Assembly: GCF_017515565.1 (NCBI RefSeq) | Contig: NZ_JAFWFN010000049.1 | Location: 144,379 to 208,378, forward strand | Length of the DNA: 64,000 nucleotides | Direction: 5' to 3' | From: Halomonas sp. | Lineage (GTDB): Bacteria; Pseudomonadota; Gammaproteobacteria; Pseudomonadales; Halomonadaceae | In this document: piece by piece, positions 27,485 through 36,663 of the stretch | Numbering within the stretch: the stretch's first letter is position 1 | How the letters are laid out: the number at the start of each line of letters is the position of its first letter | Program-made: the position numbers and the translations under genes | Notes under the pieces: generated by a model | Database searches by the model: none | What the model was told of the DNA's origin: nothing | Seen by the model: only the letters and a program-made list of their open reading frames with translations

Positions 27485-29062
27485 ATGGACTCATCCAAAA
27501 AAAAGGACGATGCCTCAGGGCTGGGCAAGTTCGGTGACCCTGTTGTGCTCGGGCTTAGCGGCGGCTTTGTCGTTCTGTTTGTCGTTCTTTCACTGATCAG
27601 CACTGAGGGTGTGGCCGGTGCGATTTCAAACGGTTTTGCCTGGACCGCGGCGGTGTTGGGCTCGTATTTCCAGTTGCTGCTGTTACTGACCTTCTTTATC
27701 GCTATTGGCTTGGCTATCTCACCCGCAGCTAGCGCGAAAGTGGGTGGCCTGGATAAGCCTGAGCTGAGCACTTTCAAGTGGCTCTCGATCATTATGTGTA
27801 CCCTGCTGGCTGGAGGAGGTGTCTTCTTTGCTGCCGGTGAGCCGGTGTATCACATCGTGGTCACGCCGCCCGCCTTCGACACCGAAGCAGGCACGGTGGA
27901 AGCGATTGCCAGCGCGCTGGCGCAGTCGTTCATGCACTGGGGCTTTCTGGCCTGGGCGGTACTTGGCTCGCTGACGGCTGTTGTACTGGCTTACTGGCAC
28001 TACGACCGTGGCCTTCCGCTGCAGCCGCGAACTCTGCTGTATCCGGTACTTGGCGAGCGCCTGATGCGCAGCTGGGTGGGCGGCGTGGTCGATGCCTGCT
28101 GTGTAATTGCGGTGGTAGCAGGCACCGTTGGCCCGATTGGCTTTCTGGCCACCCAGGTCAGCTTTGGTCTGCATGAGCTGTTTGGCATCAGCGAAGGCTA
28201 CACCACTCAGCTGATGATTCTGATAGTGCTGGGCGCCGTGTACGTCACCTCTGCGGCTACCGGTATTCATCGCGGCATTCAGCTGCTTAGCCGCTTCAAT
28301 GTGTTTCTGGCCCTGGCTATCGCTGCGGTGATCTTTGTCTTTGGCCCAACGCTGTTCTTTGCCAATGCCTACCTGCAAGGCTTTGGTGTCTACATCAGTT
28401 CTTTCTTTGCCATGGCCACCATGACCTCGGAAACCGCGCCGGCCTGGTGGATGCAGTGGTGGACGGTGTTCTTCTTCGCCTGGTTTATCGGTTACGGCCC
28501 GCTGATGGCAATCTTCGTGGCGCGTATCTCTCGTGGTCGCACCATTCGGCAGATGATTCTAGCCGTTGCCGTGATGGCACCGATTGCCACCACCGTCTGG
28601 TTTACCCTGTTGGGTGGTTCCGGTATTTACTATCAGCTAACCGGAGCAATTGACTTGGCTGAGGCGCTGAATAACTTCCAGTTTGATGTAGCGACGCTCA
28701 CCGTGGCCCAAGCACTGCCGGGCGGCGCCTTGATGGCGCTGGCCATTTTGCTGTTGACCACCATCTTTGTGGCCACTACCGGCGACTCCATGAGCTATGC
28801 AATTGCTGTGGTATGTACCGGTCACGATCAACCGCATACCGCTGTGCGCATTTTCTGGGGGGTTACCATGTCGTTGATGGCAGCGATCCTGCTTTATATG
28901 GGGGCTGGCCAGATCGGTGTGTTGCAGCAGTTTATCGTGATTACCGCCATTCCCGTTTCACTGGTGCTGTTGCCCTCGCTGTGGCTGGGCCCGCAAGCGG
29001 CTTATGCCATGGCGCGGGAGCAAGGGTTGAGCACCCGCAAAAAGGACGTTGTTCATGATTAA
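27485..29062 (+). CDS. BCCT family transporter with altered aromatic box
   Basis: Sodium- or proton-coupled secondary transporter, 525 residues with 12 predicted membrane helices. The BCCT signature is seen at about residues 325-356 (FVARISRGRTIRQ at its end). The glycine-betaine-binding box of helix 8, normally W-A-W-W-I-S-W, reads F331-A-W333-F334-I-G-Y337, and the helix-4 Tyr of the box is a Leu (W152, W157, L160). So the substrate is probably an aromatic-box ligand other than glycine betaine. Without long osmosensory tails, it is likely a catabolic uptake system. It follows the M19-type gene by 113 bp and overlaps the next gene. Confidence 0.9.
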   Translation: MDSSKKKDDASGLGKFGDPVVLGLSGGFVVLFVVLSLISTEGVAGAISNGFAWTAAVLGSYFQLLLLLTFFIAIGLAISPAASAKVGGLDKPELSTFKWLSIIMCTLLAGGGVFFAAGEPVYHIVVTPPAFDTEAGTVEAIASALAQSFMHWGFLAWAVLGSLTAVVLAYWHYDRGLPLQPRTLLYPVLGERLMRSWVGGVVDACCVIAVVAGTVGPIGFLATQVSFGLHELFGISEGYTTQLMILIVLGAVYVTSAATGIHRGIQLLSRFNVFLALAIAAVIFVFGPTLFFANAYLQGFGVYISSFFAMATMTSETAPAWWMQWWTVFFFAWFIGYGPLMAIFVARISRGRTIRQMILAVAVMAPIATTVWFTLLGGSGIYYQLTGAIDLAEALNNFQFDVATLTVAQALPGGALMALAILLLTTIFVATTGDSMSYAIAVVCTGHDQPHTAVRIFWGVTMSLMAAILLYMGAGQIGVLQQFIVITAIPVSLVLLPSLWLGPQAAYAMAREQGLSTRKKDVVHD

Positions 29063-30866
29063 TCGCGAATGGGGGCTGGCGCCGCTGGCCCCTCTTAACC
29101 TGCGTCCTGCGGATGATGTCATGCAGCTGGAACGCTTGGGCAGCCTCCACGCCTGCCGACTAAGCTTTGTGCGCACCCTGATGCGCCAGATGGGGCGCCA
29201 GCGCTGGCAGGTCAGTCGGGAGCATTTTGATCTGGATGAACACGGTTATGGCACCGCTATCTATCGGCTGCAGACACCTTATGGGCGCTACCATGGGGTG
29301 ATGTTTGCCCAGGCATTGGACGACTCGCGACGCACCGACCGAGTGATTGCTGAAGCCTGGGATGTCACCTTCGGCCTAGTAGAAGGCGATGTGGACGATA
29401 GCTTGCTGGAGCAGATGGCTGCCAATGTGCCGCTGCAGGAAGCTGGCCGCCAGCATCCAAGGGTACTGGTGTTATCTCGCGCCAATAAAAGCCTGCGCAA
29501 CTTTGCCCACTTTGTTGAAGCGCTTGCCAGCGGCCAGCAGCCGGACCCGCAGTGGCTGACTCGGGTAGGCTATCTTTACCGTACCACGGCGGTTTACGGC
29601 AACGGCAAATTCGGCATTGCTGATTTTGCCCGCCTGCATGAAAACCCAGACTTTCGGCGACCGTTCTCGCCGCAGATGGCCGGGGTCTATCTGCTGCGCC
29701 ATTTCTCCATCGAGCAGGTGGAGCATTTGGCCCGCTCCCAGGCACCGCAAACTGCCTGTGCACTGGCCACCGAGCTGCGTCGATACTTGGGTATCGGCAA
29801 CTCGACGGGCTTAGGGATGGCGCCTTTTCTGATTAGCCATCCGCAGTTAATCGCGCAATGGGTCAATCAGCGTGAAACCGCCCTGGCGCTTGCTCAGCGT
29901 CAGGCACCCAATGAAGAAGACCGCAAGCGGCTAATTGCGCTTACCCGCCGCGCCCTACAGCATCTGATGGAAACCGTCACCGAAGACACGGAGCAGACCG
30001 AACGCAACGGCGAGACCGTAGCCAGCCTGCCGGACGTGCTCGTTTGGTTGGAAAGTGCGCCGTTGGAAGACGACCTGTGGGCCCAGCTGGTTGCCTGGAG
30101 CGAGCGGACTCTGTCGCTGGAAGCCCAGGAGTTGATAAATACGCTGTTGATTGAGCTTTACCCTGAGCTGGTTGACCCGCTCGAAGAGCAGATGGGCGTC
30201 ACCGAGAACCTGGATCTTCAGCCGGATATGGCCCTGATTCACCTTCGTCAATTGATCGAGACCCACTATAGCTGGGCGCTGGAGCATGACTACGAAAGCC
30301 GAGAAGGCAGCTACTGGTTCTGGTACCGCTCAACCGAAAAAGAAGAGCCGCGCCTGGGTATTCGCCATGCAGAGGCGGGCGTCGAGAAAGAAATGCTGAT
30401 TGCCATGGGGCCAAGGGTTGCCCATAGCCATGCGGCGATCTGTGAGTTTCTTGAAGAAACACCGCGTGCCAAGGTAGTGGACTTCCTGCTGGCCAAACCG
30501 CGCCATAAAGAGATCATCCGCCGGGTGCAGACCCTGGTAAAGGATACCTACGGGGACATCCACGCCAATCTCTGGCACCAAGACATGAAGCCTATGCACC
30601 TTTTGCGCACCAAGCTTTCATTTTTCGGTGCTAGCCGCTTTGACCCCAAGTCTGACCGCTGGGTGCGGATTACCCTGTTCCAAGGCGCGCCGTTGGTGGA
30701 AGAGCTCAACGCCGAACCGGAAGACCTCAGCCATTTTGACGACTGGAGCTTTCCGCTGCAGCCAACGCTTGAAAATGGCGCGGTGGGGCCTGCTGGATTA
30801 TCGCCCCATGCCAGCTCATCAGCGTCAACCGTTTATCAACCTGCTGCTGGTGGAGAAACATCATGA
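29055..30866 (+). CDS. Unknown 603-residue protein of the BCCT catabolic operon
   Basis: I do not recognise the family. No signal peptide or membrane segment is evident; the protein is charged, mostly helical, with many Trp, Arg and Glu residues and a low-complexity Ser/Pro/Ala tail (last ~25 residues). Distinct stretches are DLDEHGYGTAIYRLQTPYG, an ELRRYLGIGNSTGLGMAPF segment near residue 250, and YESREGSYWFWYRSTEKEE near 420. The GIGNSTGLGMAPF loop could bind a phosphate or a cofactor. The ATG at 29055 overlaps the BCCT stop by 8 bp, with AAGGA upstream, and the stop overlaps the next start (ATGA), so it is tightly bound to the operon. Confidence 0.6.
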   Translation: MINREWGLAPLAPLNLRPADDVMQLERLGSLHACRLSFVRTLMRQMGRQRWQVSREHFDLDEHGYGTAIYRLQTPYGRYHGVMFAQALDDSRRTDRVIAEAWDVTFGLVEGDVDDSLLEQMAANVPLQEAGRQHPRVLVLSRANKSLRNFAHFVEALASGQQPDPQWLTRVGYLYRTTAVYGNGKFGIADFARLHENPDFRRPFSPQMAGVYLLRHFSIEQVEHLARSQAPQTACALATELRRYLGIGNSTGLGMAPFLISHPQLIAQWVNQRETALALAQRQAPNEEDRKRLIALTRRALQHLMETVTEDTEQTERNGETVASLPDVLVWLESAPLEDDLWAQLVAWSERTLSLEAQELINTLLIELYPELVDPLEEQMGVTENLDLQPDMALIHLRQLIETHYSWALEHDYESREGSYWFWYRSTEKEEPRLGIRHAEAGVEKEMLIAMGPRVAHSHAAICEFLEETPRAKVVDFLLAKPRHKEIIRRVQTLVKDTYGDIHANLWHQDMKPMHLLRTKLSFFGASRFDPKSDRWVRITLFQGAPLVEELNAEPEDLSHFDDWSFPLQPTLENGAVGPAGLSPHASSSASTVYQPAAGGETS

Positions 30867-31636
30867 AAGTCTCCTTCAATGAGCTACAAGGGTTGTGCAG
30901 AAAAGCTTTCACTGGGATTGGCTTTGAAGACGGGGACGCAGCTGATGCCGCCGATATGGTGGCGTGGATGCAGTGTCATGGCTTCAATGCGATTGATCAG
31001 CTCAACCGCGGGCTGGATTTTTTACTGGAAGAAGACCCTGAAGCGTTGCCCGCCGTTATTTATCAGGATGGTGACTTAGCGGTACTGGATGGCCATGGCC
31101 AGAGCGTGCTGCGTAGTATCAGTCTGGCGACCGAGCTGGGCTTTGCCAAGGCCCGGGCGCGGGGGCTTTCGGTGGTTAAAATCCGCCGTTGCCACAATCG
31201 TCAGCTGATCATGGGCTATCTCTCACGCCTTGCGGGGCGTGGCATCAATATTACCGCTTTCTGGCGCAATGCCCAGGAGCCGCTTACCGAGCAGGTGGTG
31301 GGTTTTCGCGCGGGCCACCCAACGCCAGAAGTATGCATCTACTCGGTGCGCGATGTGCCGGAAGAAAACGAACCCAACGACGGCATTACCTTAGTGATGG
31401 CCAACCACGTTGAGCTATTGCCTTCCCTAGGCGAGGACCACGATCTGGATCTGTTAGCACGTCACTCTGAGTCCGATTTAATGGCCTGCCGCGAGCGCTC
31501 GCTACAGGAAGGCATTGAGGTAGATGATGCGATCTGGGCGCGTCTTAAAGCGCTGGCACATCGCATCCTGGTGGAGTCCTCCGAGGCTTCCCGAGGCGGC
31601 GCCGGCGCCGGTGCTGGTGTCAACGACAACGATTGA
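30863..31636 (+). CDS. DUF3726 family protein (LDH2/malate-lactate dehydrogenase-like)
   Basis: 257-residue protein; the opening KVSFNELQGLCRKAFTGIGFEDGDAADAADMVAW recalls DUF3726, a family that I associate distantly with the LDH2/MDG dehydrogenases (imine and 2-oxoacid reductases). The helical first third plus the mixed alpha/beta remainder support this, but a dinucleotide-binding motif is not obvious. The C-terminus is a Gly/Ala-rich tail. Coupled to the upstream gene by an ATGA overlap and to ridA by a 21-bp gap. If it acts like its relatives it would reduce a cyclic or open-chain imine; this is an inference. Confidence 0.55.
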   Translation: MKVSFNELQGLCRKAFTGIGFEDGDAADAADMVAWMQCHGFNAIDQLNRGLDFLLEEDPEALPAVIYQDGDLAVLDGHGQSVLRSISLATELGFAKARARGLSVVKIRRCHNRQLIMGYLSRLAGRGINITAFWRNAQEPLTEQVVGFRAGHPTPEVCIYSVRDVPEENEPNDGITLVMANHVELLPSLGEDHDLDLLARHSESDLMACRERSLQEGIEVDDAIWARLKALAHRILVESSEASRGGAGAGAGVNDND

Positions 31637-31657
31637 TAGATAAATGAGAGCACTGTA

Positions 31658-32041
31658 ATGATTCAACCGATAAAGACCGATCTTTATGCGGCCAAGGCGC
31701 CACTCGAATGGGCCGTGGTCGGCAATGGCATCTTATTTACCGCACAGATTCCCATCGGCGCCGACGGTACTGTGGTAGAAGGCGGTATCGAAGCACAAAC
31801 GCGCCAGACGCTAGATAATCTGCAACATACTCTGGAAAGCGCTGGTGCGGGTATGCAGCAACTAACTCAGGTACTGATCTACGTGACTCAGCGCGAGGAT
31901 CTGGCTACGGTTAACCGTGTCTATGCAGACTATGTCACCGCGCCTTACCCCAACCGTGCCGCCATTATTGTGTCTGGTTTTGCGCGAGAAGAAATGTTGG
32001 TAGAGATGGTAGCCTATGCTGCTATTGATTATGTTGCATAA
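31658..32041 (+). CDS. RidA/YjgF family protein
   Basis: 127-residue Rid protein; members hydrolyse reactive 2-aminoacrylate and other enamines/imines. The core shows ILFTAQIPIGADGTVVEGG, QTLDNLQHTLESAG, the LTQVLIYVT strand and APYPNRAAIIVSGF, with the family Arg in the last block that pairs with the substrate carboxylate. Being last of the catabolic operon, it probably clears an enamine or imine intermediate created by the upstream enzymes. Confidence 0.87.
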   Translation: MIQPIKTDLYAAKAPLEWAVVGNGILFTAQIPIGADGTVVEGGIEAQTRQTLDNLQHTLESAGAGMQQLTQVLIYVTQREDLATVNRVYADYVTAPYPNRAAIIVSGFAREEMLVEMVAYAAIDYVA

Positions 32042-32088
32042 AGATTGAATTTTTGATTATTGGCTAACGCAAAAAAGAGTATGCAAGT

Positions 32089-33837
32089 GTGAAACAAAAA
32101 TCTGCTAAGCGGCAACTAGTAAACAAATCACCTCGCGGTAAGCCACGTGGCAGAGGGCTAAGCGTTATAGCCTTAGCAGCGCTACGCGACCTGCTGGGTG
32201 ATGAGCGCACCAACCCCGCGCTCAAACGCCGCGATCTGTTGATTGAGCACCTGCACGCGATTCAAGATGCCCATGGCTATTTATCGTTGGTTGAACTGCG
32301 CGCGTTAGCGACCTATATGAACCTGCCCATGGCTGAGGTATACGAAACCGCTACCTTTTATGCTCACTTTGACGTGGTTCACGACCACCAGGCGCCTCCA
32401 CCGGATACTACTATTCGCGTGTGCGATTCGCTCTCCTGCCAGTTAGCGGGGGCAAGGCAGCTGCACCACGCCTTGGAAGCACGGGTCGATCCAGCGTGTG
32501 TACGAGTGATTCGCGCCCCTTGTATGGGCCGCTGCGACAGCGCGCCGGTGGTGGAAGTAGGGCATCACCATGTGCGGTATGCCACTGCAGACGGCGTTGA
32601 GGCGGTGGTGGATACCGGCCACTTTCACCCGGAAGCGATTGCTTGGCAGCGGTTAGAGGCTTACCGGCAAGCCGGTGGCTTTGAGCTACTTAGCCAGTGC
32701 CGTAGTGGTCAGGTGACGGTTGAGACGCTTATGACGTTGCTTGAGCGCTCGATGCTACGCGGGCTGGGCGGGGCAGGCTTTCCCACCTTTAAGAAGTGGC
32801 ATTTCGTGCGGCAAGAGGAAGGCCCACGTTACTGCGTTATCAATGCTGACGAGGGCGAGCCCGGCACCTTCAAAGACCGCTACTACCTGGAAAAAGCGCC
32901 GCATCAGTTTTTGGAAGGGGCGTTGGTCAGCGCCTGGGCCATTGAGGCCGAGCAGCTCTATATTTACCTGCGCGACGAGTACCCAGGGCTTCACCGGGTC
33001 CTAAACGAAGCAATTAATGAGCTGGAAAAAGCAGGGCTAGTGGTGCCAGGGTTTATTGTGCTGCGCCGGGGTGCAGGGGCCTATATCTGTGGGGAAGAGT
33101 CGGCGCTGATTGAGTCCCTTGCAGGCAAACCCGGCAAGCCTCGCCATCGGCCGCCTTATGTTGCCCAGCAGGGACTGTTTGGCCGCCCCACGCTGGTTAA
33201 TAACGTCGAAACGGTGTATTGGATTCCACGCATTTGGAAAAAGGGCGCCGCGTGGTTTGCCGAGCAGGGGCGCAACGATAGAAGTGGGTTACGCAGCTTT
33301 TCTGTATCCGGCCGGGTAAAAAAGCCCGGAGTTTACCTAGCGCCCGCGGGTATTACCTTGGGCGAGCTCCTTGAAGAGTACTGTGGGGGAGTGACGGAGG
33401 GGCACACCCTGGCCGCCTACCTGCCCGGTGGCGCGTCGGGGGGGATTCTTCCCGCCAGTAAGGCGGATATTCCGCTGGATTTCGACACGCTACATGAGCA
33501 CGGCTGTTTTATCGGCTCGGCGGCGATTGTGGTGCTTTCCGATCAAGACAACCTGCAGGCCGTGGCGACCAACCTATTGGCCTTCTTCGCCGATGAGTCT
33601 TGTGGGCAGTGCACGCCTTGCCGAGTGGGTACCGAAAAAATGCTCACCCTGCTGGAGAGTAACCGCTGGGATGTGCAGGCGCTCACCCGCTTGGCCCAAG
33701 TGATGCAAGACGCCTCAATTTGTGGGTTGGGGCAGGCGGCACCCAACCCGGTGCTGGGGCTCCTTAAAGATTTTCGAGCCGAACTTAGCCAGCAGCAGAT
33801 TATCGTCAGCGATGCTGCTAGAGGGAGTACGCCATGA
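32089..33837 (+). CDS. fdsB: NAD-dependent formate dehydrogenase, fused gamma-beta (NuoE-NuoF-like) subunit
   Basis: Diaphorase part of a soluble molybdenum formate dehydrogenase. Residues ~1-170 form a NuoE/FdsG-like [2Fe-2S] domain (Cys in RVCDSLSCQ and in RAPCMGRCDSAP). Residues ~200-580 form a NuoF/FdsB-like domain with NAD/FMN-binding segments (GGAGFPTFKKWHFV, INADEGEPGTFKDR, GAGAYICGEESALI) and a C-terminal [4Fe-4S] motif ESCGQCTPCRVG. In Fds-type operons these are two genes; here one fused gene. GTG start at 32089. The stop overlaps the start of fdsA. Confidence 0.9.
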   Translation: MKQKSAKRQLVNKSPRGKPRGRGLSVIALAALRDLLGDERTNPALKRRDLLIEHLHAIQDAHGYLSLVELRALATYMNLPMAEVYETATFYAHFDVVHDHQAPPPDTTIRVCDSLSCQLAGARQLHHALEARVDPACVRVIRAPCMGRCDSAPVVEVGHHHVRYATADGVEAVVDTGHFHPEAIAWQRLEAYRQAGGFELLSQCRSGQVTVETLMTLLERSMLRGLGGAGFPTFKKWHFVRQEEGPRYCVINADEGEPGTFKDRYYLEKAPHQFLEGALVSAWAIEAEQLYIYLRDEYPGLHRVLNEAINELEKAGLVVPGFIVLRRGAGAYICGEESALIESLAGKPGKPRHRPPYVAQQGLFGRPTLVNNVETVYWIPRIWKKGAAWFAEQGRNDRSGLRSFSVSGRVKKPGVYLAPAGITLGELLEEYCGGVTEGHTLAAYLPGGASGGILPASKADIPLDFDTLHEHGCFIGSAAIVVLSDQDNLQAVATNLLAFFADESCGQCTPCRVGTEKMLTLLESNRWDVQALTRLAQVMQDASICGLGQAAPNPVLGLLKDFRAELSQQQIIVSDAARGSTP

Positions 33838-36632
33838 CCGCCCCCTTTACGTTAACCCTGGATGGCCATGCGGTAACGGCTTACCCCGGCGAAACCCTAT
33901 GGCAGGTGGCCAAGCGCAGCGGAGAAACCATCCCCCACCTGTGCTTTAAAGAGGCCCCCGGCTACCGTGCCGACGGCAACTGCCGGGCCTGTATGGTGGA
34001 AATTGACGGCGAGCGTGCCTTGGCCGCTAGCTGCCTACGTGAAGCGGCACCCGGTATGGTGGTGCGCAGCGCAAGCTCAAAGCGTGCGGTGCAGGCCCGG
34101 GAAACCGTGCTGGAACTGTTAATGGCCGACCAGCCCAGCCGGGCGGAAAGCCCTGACCGTTCCAGCCATTTCTGGGCCATGGCCGACCAGCTTGCGGTCA
34201 ACGAAAACGCTGTGAAAGCTTGGCTACCGCCACGCAGGCTTTCATCGGTTAGCCATGCGGCGGTTGCGCCTACCATTGCGCAGCCGGATACCAGTCACCC
34301 GGCCATGCACGTTAATCTAGAGGCTTGCATCACCTGCAGCCTATGCGTGCGGGCGTGCCGCGAAGTGCAGAGTAACGATGTGATTGGTTTGGCGCAGCGC
34401 GACGCAGCCACCGCTGTCGTTTTTGATTTTAGCGACCCCATGGGCGACAGCACCTGTGTGGGCTGTGGCGAGTGCGTGCAGGCGTGTCCTACGGGTGCAC
34501 TCATGCCCGCTACGCTAGTAGATGCGGCTGGGCGCGGTGATTCGAGCAGTCAGCGCCAGGTGGATTCCGTTTGCCCCTACTGCGGCGTGGGCTGTCAGCT
34601 TACCTACCATATAAATAACGATTCCCTAGCTTACGTGGAAGGGCGCAACGGCCCTGCCAACCAAGGGCGCCTGTGCGTGAAAGGGCGCTTTGGATTTGAT
34701 TACGTCAGCCATCCAGCGCGCCTCACCAAGCCGCTGCTGCGTAAACCCGGCATACCCAAAACCCTCGACCCGAACTTCGACCCCAACCATCCATTGAGCC
34801 ACTTCCGCGAAGCCAGTTGGGAGGAGGCGCTTGACGCGGCAGCCGGCGGATTAATCAACATCAAAACCGCCCATGGCCCAAAAGCGTTAGCGGGCTTTGG
34901 CAGTGCTAAGTGCTCAAATGAGGAGGCTTGGCTGTTCCAAAAGCTGGTGCGCACCGGGTTTGGCAGCAATAACGTCGACCACTGCACGCGGCTATGCCAT
35001 GCCAGCTCCGTGGCCGCGCTGATGGAGTGTTTGGGTTCCGGGGCAGTTACCGCCTCGTTTATGCAGGCGCTTGATGCGGACGTGGTGATTCTCACCGGCT
35101 GCAACCCAGCGGTGAATCACCCGGTGGCGGCCACCTTCTTTAAGCAGGCGGCCAAACGCGGCACCGAGATTATTATTCTCGACCCTCGCGGGCAGGCATT
35201 AGATGCTTACGCTAGCCTAAGCGTGCGCTTTACACCGGGCGCCGATGTCTCGCTGTTTAATGCGCTCTTGCATGTGATTATTACCGAAGAACTGTATGAC
35301 GAAGCGTATATCGGAGCCCATACCGAAGGTTTTGAAGCGCTTAAAAATAGCGTGGCCCACAGCACCCCTGAGGCCATGAGCGCGCTGTGCGGCGTAGCAC
35401 CTGATACCCTTCGCGACGTGGCGCGCCGCTATGCCAATGCCGATAAAGCGATGATTTTCTGGGGCATGGGAATTTCTCAGCATACCCACGGCACCGACAA
35501 CGCCCGCTGTTTAATCTCCCTGGCGCTGGCCTGCGGCCATACGGGGCGCCCTGGCACCGGCCTTCACCCACTGCGCGGGCAGAACAATGTCCAGGGGGCT
35601 TCTGATGCGGGGCTAATTCCTATGGTACTGCCGGACTATCAACCGGTGGGTGATAGCCAGCTGCGAGCCGCTTTTGAGGAGCTGTGGAACACGCCGCTGA
35701 GCGATGAGCCTGGGTTAACCGTTGTCGAGGTGATGGATGCCATCCATGCAGGCAGCGTGCGCGGTATGTATATTTTAGGGGAAAACCCCGCCATGTCTGA
35801 CCCAGACCTGACCCACGCCCGGGCCGCGCTGGGTAAGCTTGAACAGTTAGTGGTGCAGGACCTGTTCGTTACCGAAACCGCCCAGTTGGCTGATGTGATT
35901 CTGCCCGCGTCCGCCTGGCCGGAAAAAGAGGGCACGGTGACGAACACTAACCGGCAAGTGCAGCTAGGCCGTGCAGCGCTGCCCTTGCCGGGGGATGCCA
36001 AGCCCGATGGGTGGATTATTCAAGAGATTGCCAACCGCTTTGGGCTCGACTGGCACTACGCTCACCCTAACGAGGTGTTCGCGGAGATGCAGCAGGGCAT
36101 GACGTCGCTTAATCACATTAGCTGGGAGAGGCTGGCGCGGGAAGGCTCAGTGACGTACCCCTGCGCAGCAGAAGATGAACCCGGACAGGACGTGGTCTTC
36201 AGCGACGCTTTTCCCCGAAAAGGGGGGCGGGCGAGATTCTCCCCAACGCGCCCGATGCCACCGGATGAGCCGGTGGATGAGGCTTACCCCACGGTGCTTA
36301 CCACCGGCCGGCAGCTGGAGCACTGGCACACTGGTTCTATGACCCGGCGCAGCCAGGCGTTGGATGCGTTAGAGCCAGTAGCGGTTGCCAGTCTTTCTCC
36401 CGGCGAGCTTTACCGGTTGGGGGTTTCCCCCGGTGAAAAGCTGACGATAACAACGCGACGAGGCACGATTACGCTAACTGCCCGCATGGATCCCAATATT
36501 CCCGATGGCATGGTATTTGTGCCGTTTGCCTATGTTGAAGCGGCGGCTAACCTGCTCACCAATCCAGCCCTTGACCCTTACGGCAAAATACCCGAGTTCA
36601 AGTATGCTGCCTGTAAGCTAACCCCGGCCTAA
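33834..36632 (+). CDS. fdsA: NAD-dependent formate dehydrogenase, catalytic alpha subunit
   Basis: 932-residue molybdopterin enzyme that oxidises formate to CO2 and passes electrons to the gamma-beta subunit. From the N-terminus: [2Fe-2S] domain (CFKEAPGYRADGNCRAC), two ferredoxin clusters (CITCSLCVRAC and CVGCGECVQAC), the MopB [4Fe-4S] site (CPYCGVGC ... RLCVKGRFG), the catalytic Cys in HCTRLCHASS (no selenocysteine), and molybdopterin-binding domains ending in a dinucleotide-binding domain (TVLTTGRQLEHWHTG). The ATG overlaps the upstream stop (ATGA) with GAGGGAG before it. Maturation genes such as fdhD are not in the window. Confidence 0.93.
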   Translation: MTAPFTLTLDGHAVTAYPGETLWQVAKRSGETIPHLCFKEAPGYRADGNCRACMVEIDGERALAASCLREAAPGMVVRSASSKRAVQARETVLELLMADQPSRAESPDRSSHFWAMADQLAVNENAVKAWLPPRRLSSVSHAAVAPTIAQPDTSHPAMHVNLEACITCSLCVRACREVQSNDVIGLAQRDAATAVVFDFSDPMGDSTCVGCGECVQACPTGALMPATLVDAAGRGDSSSQRQVDSVCPYCGVGCQLTYHINNDSLAYVEGRNGPANQGRLCVKGRFGFDYVSHPARLTKPLLRKPGIPKTLDPNFDPNHPLSHFREASWEEALDAAAGGLINIKTAHGPKALAGFGSAKCSNEEAWLFQKLVRTGFGSNNVDHCTRLCHASSVAALMECLGSGAVTASFMQALDADVVILTGCNPAVNHPVAATFFKQAAKRGTEIIILDPRGQALDAYASLSVRFTPGADVSLFNALLHVIITEELYDEAYIGAHTEGFEALKNSVAHSTPEAMSALCGVAPDTLRDVARRYANADKAMIFWGMGISQHTHGTDNARCLISLALACGHTGRPGTGLHPLRGQNNVQGASDAGLIPMVLPDYQPVGDSQLRAAFEELWNTPLSDEPGLTVVEVMDAIHAGSVRGMYILGENPAMSDPDLTHARAALGKLEQLVVQDLFVTETAQLADVILPASAWPEKEGTVTNTNRQVQLGRAALPLPGDAKPDGWIIQEIANRFGLDWHYAHPNEVFAEMQQGMTSLNHISWERLAREGSVTYPCAAEDEPGQDVVFSDAFPRKGGRARFSPTRPMPPDEPVDEAYPTVLTTGRQLEHWHTGSMTRRSQALDALEPVAVASLSPGELYRLGVSPGEKLTITTRRGTITLTARMDPNIPDGMVFVPFAYVEAAANLLTNPALDPYGKIPEFKYAACKLTPA

Positions 36633-36663
36633 GCGATTGAAACTAGCTATGGAGGCCGCTGGG

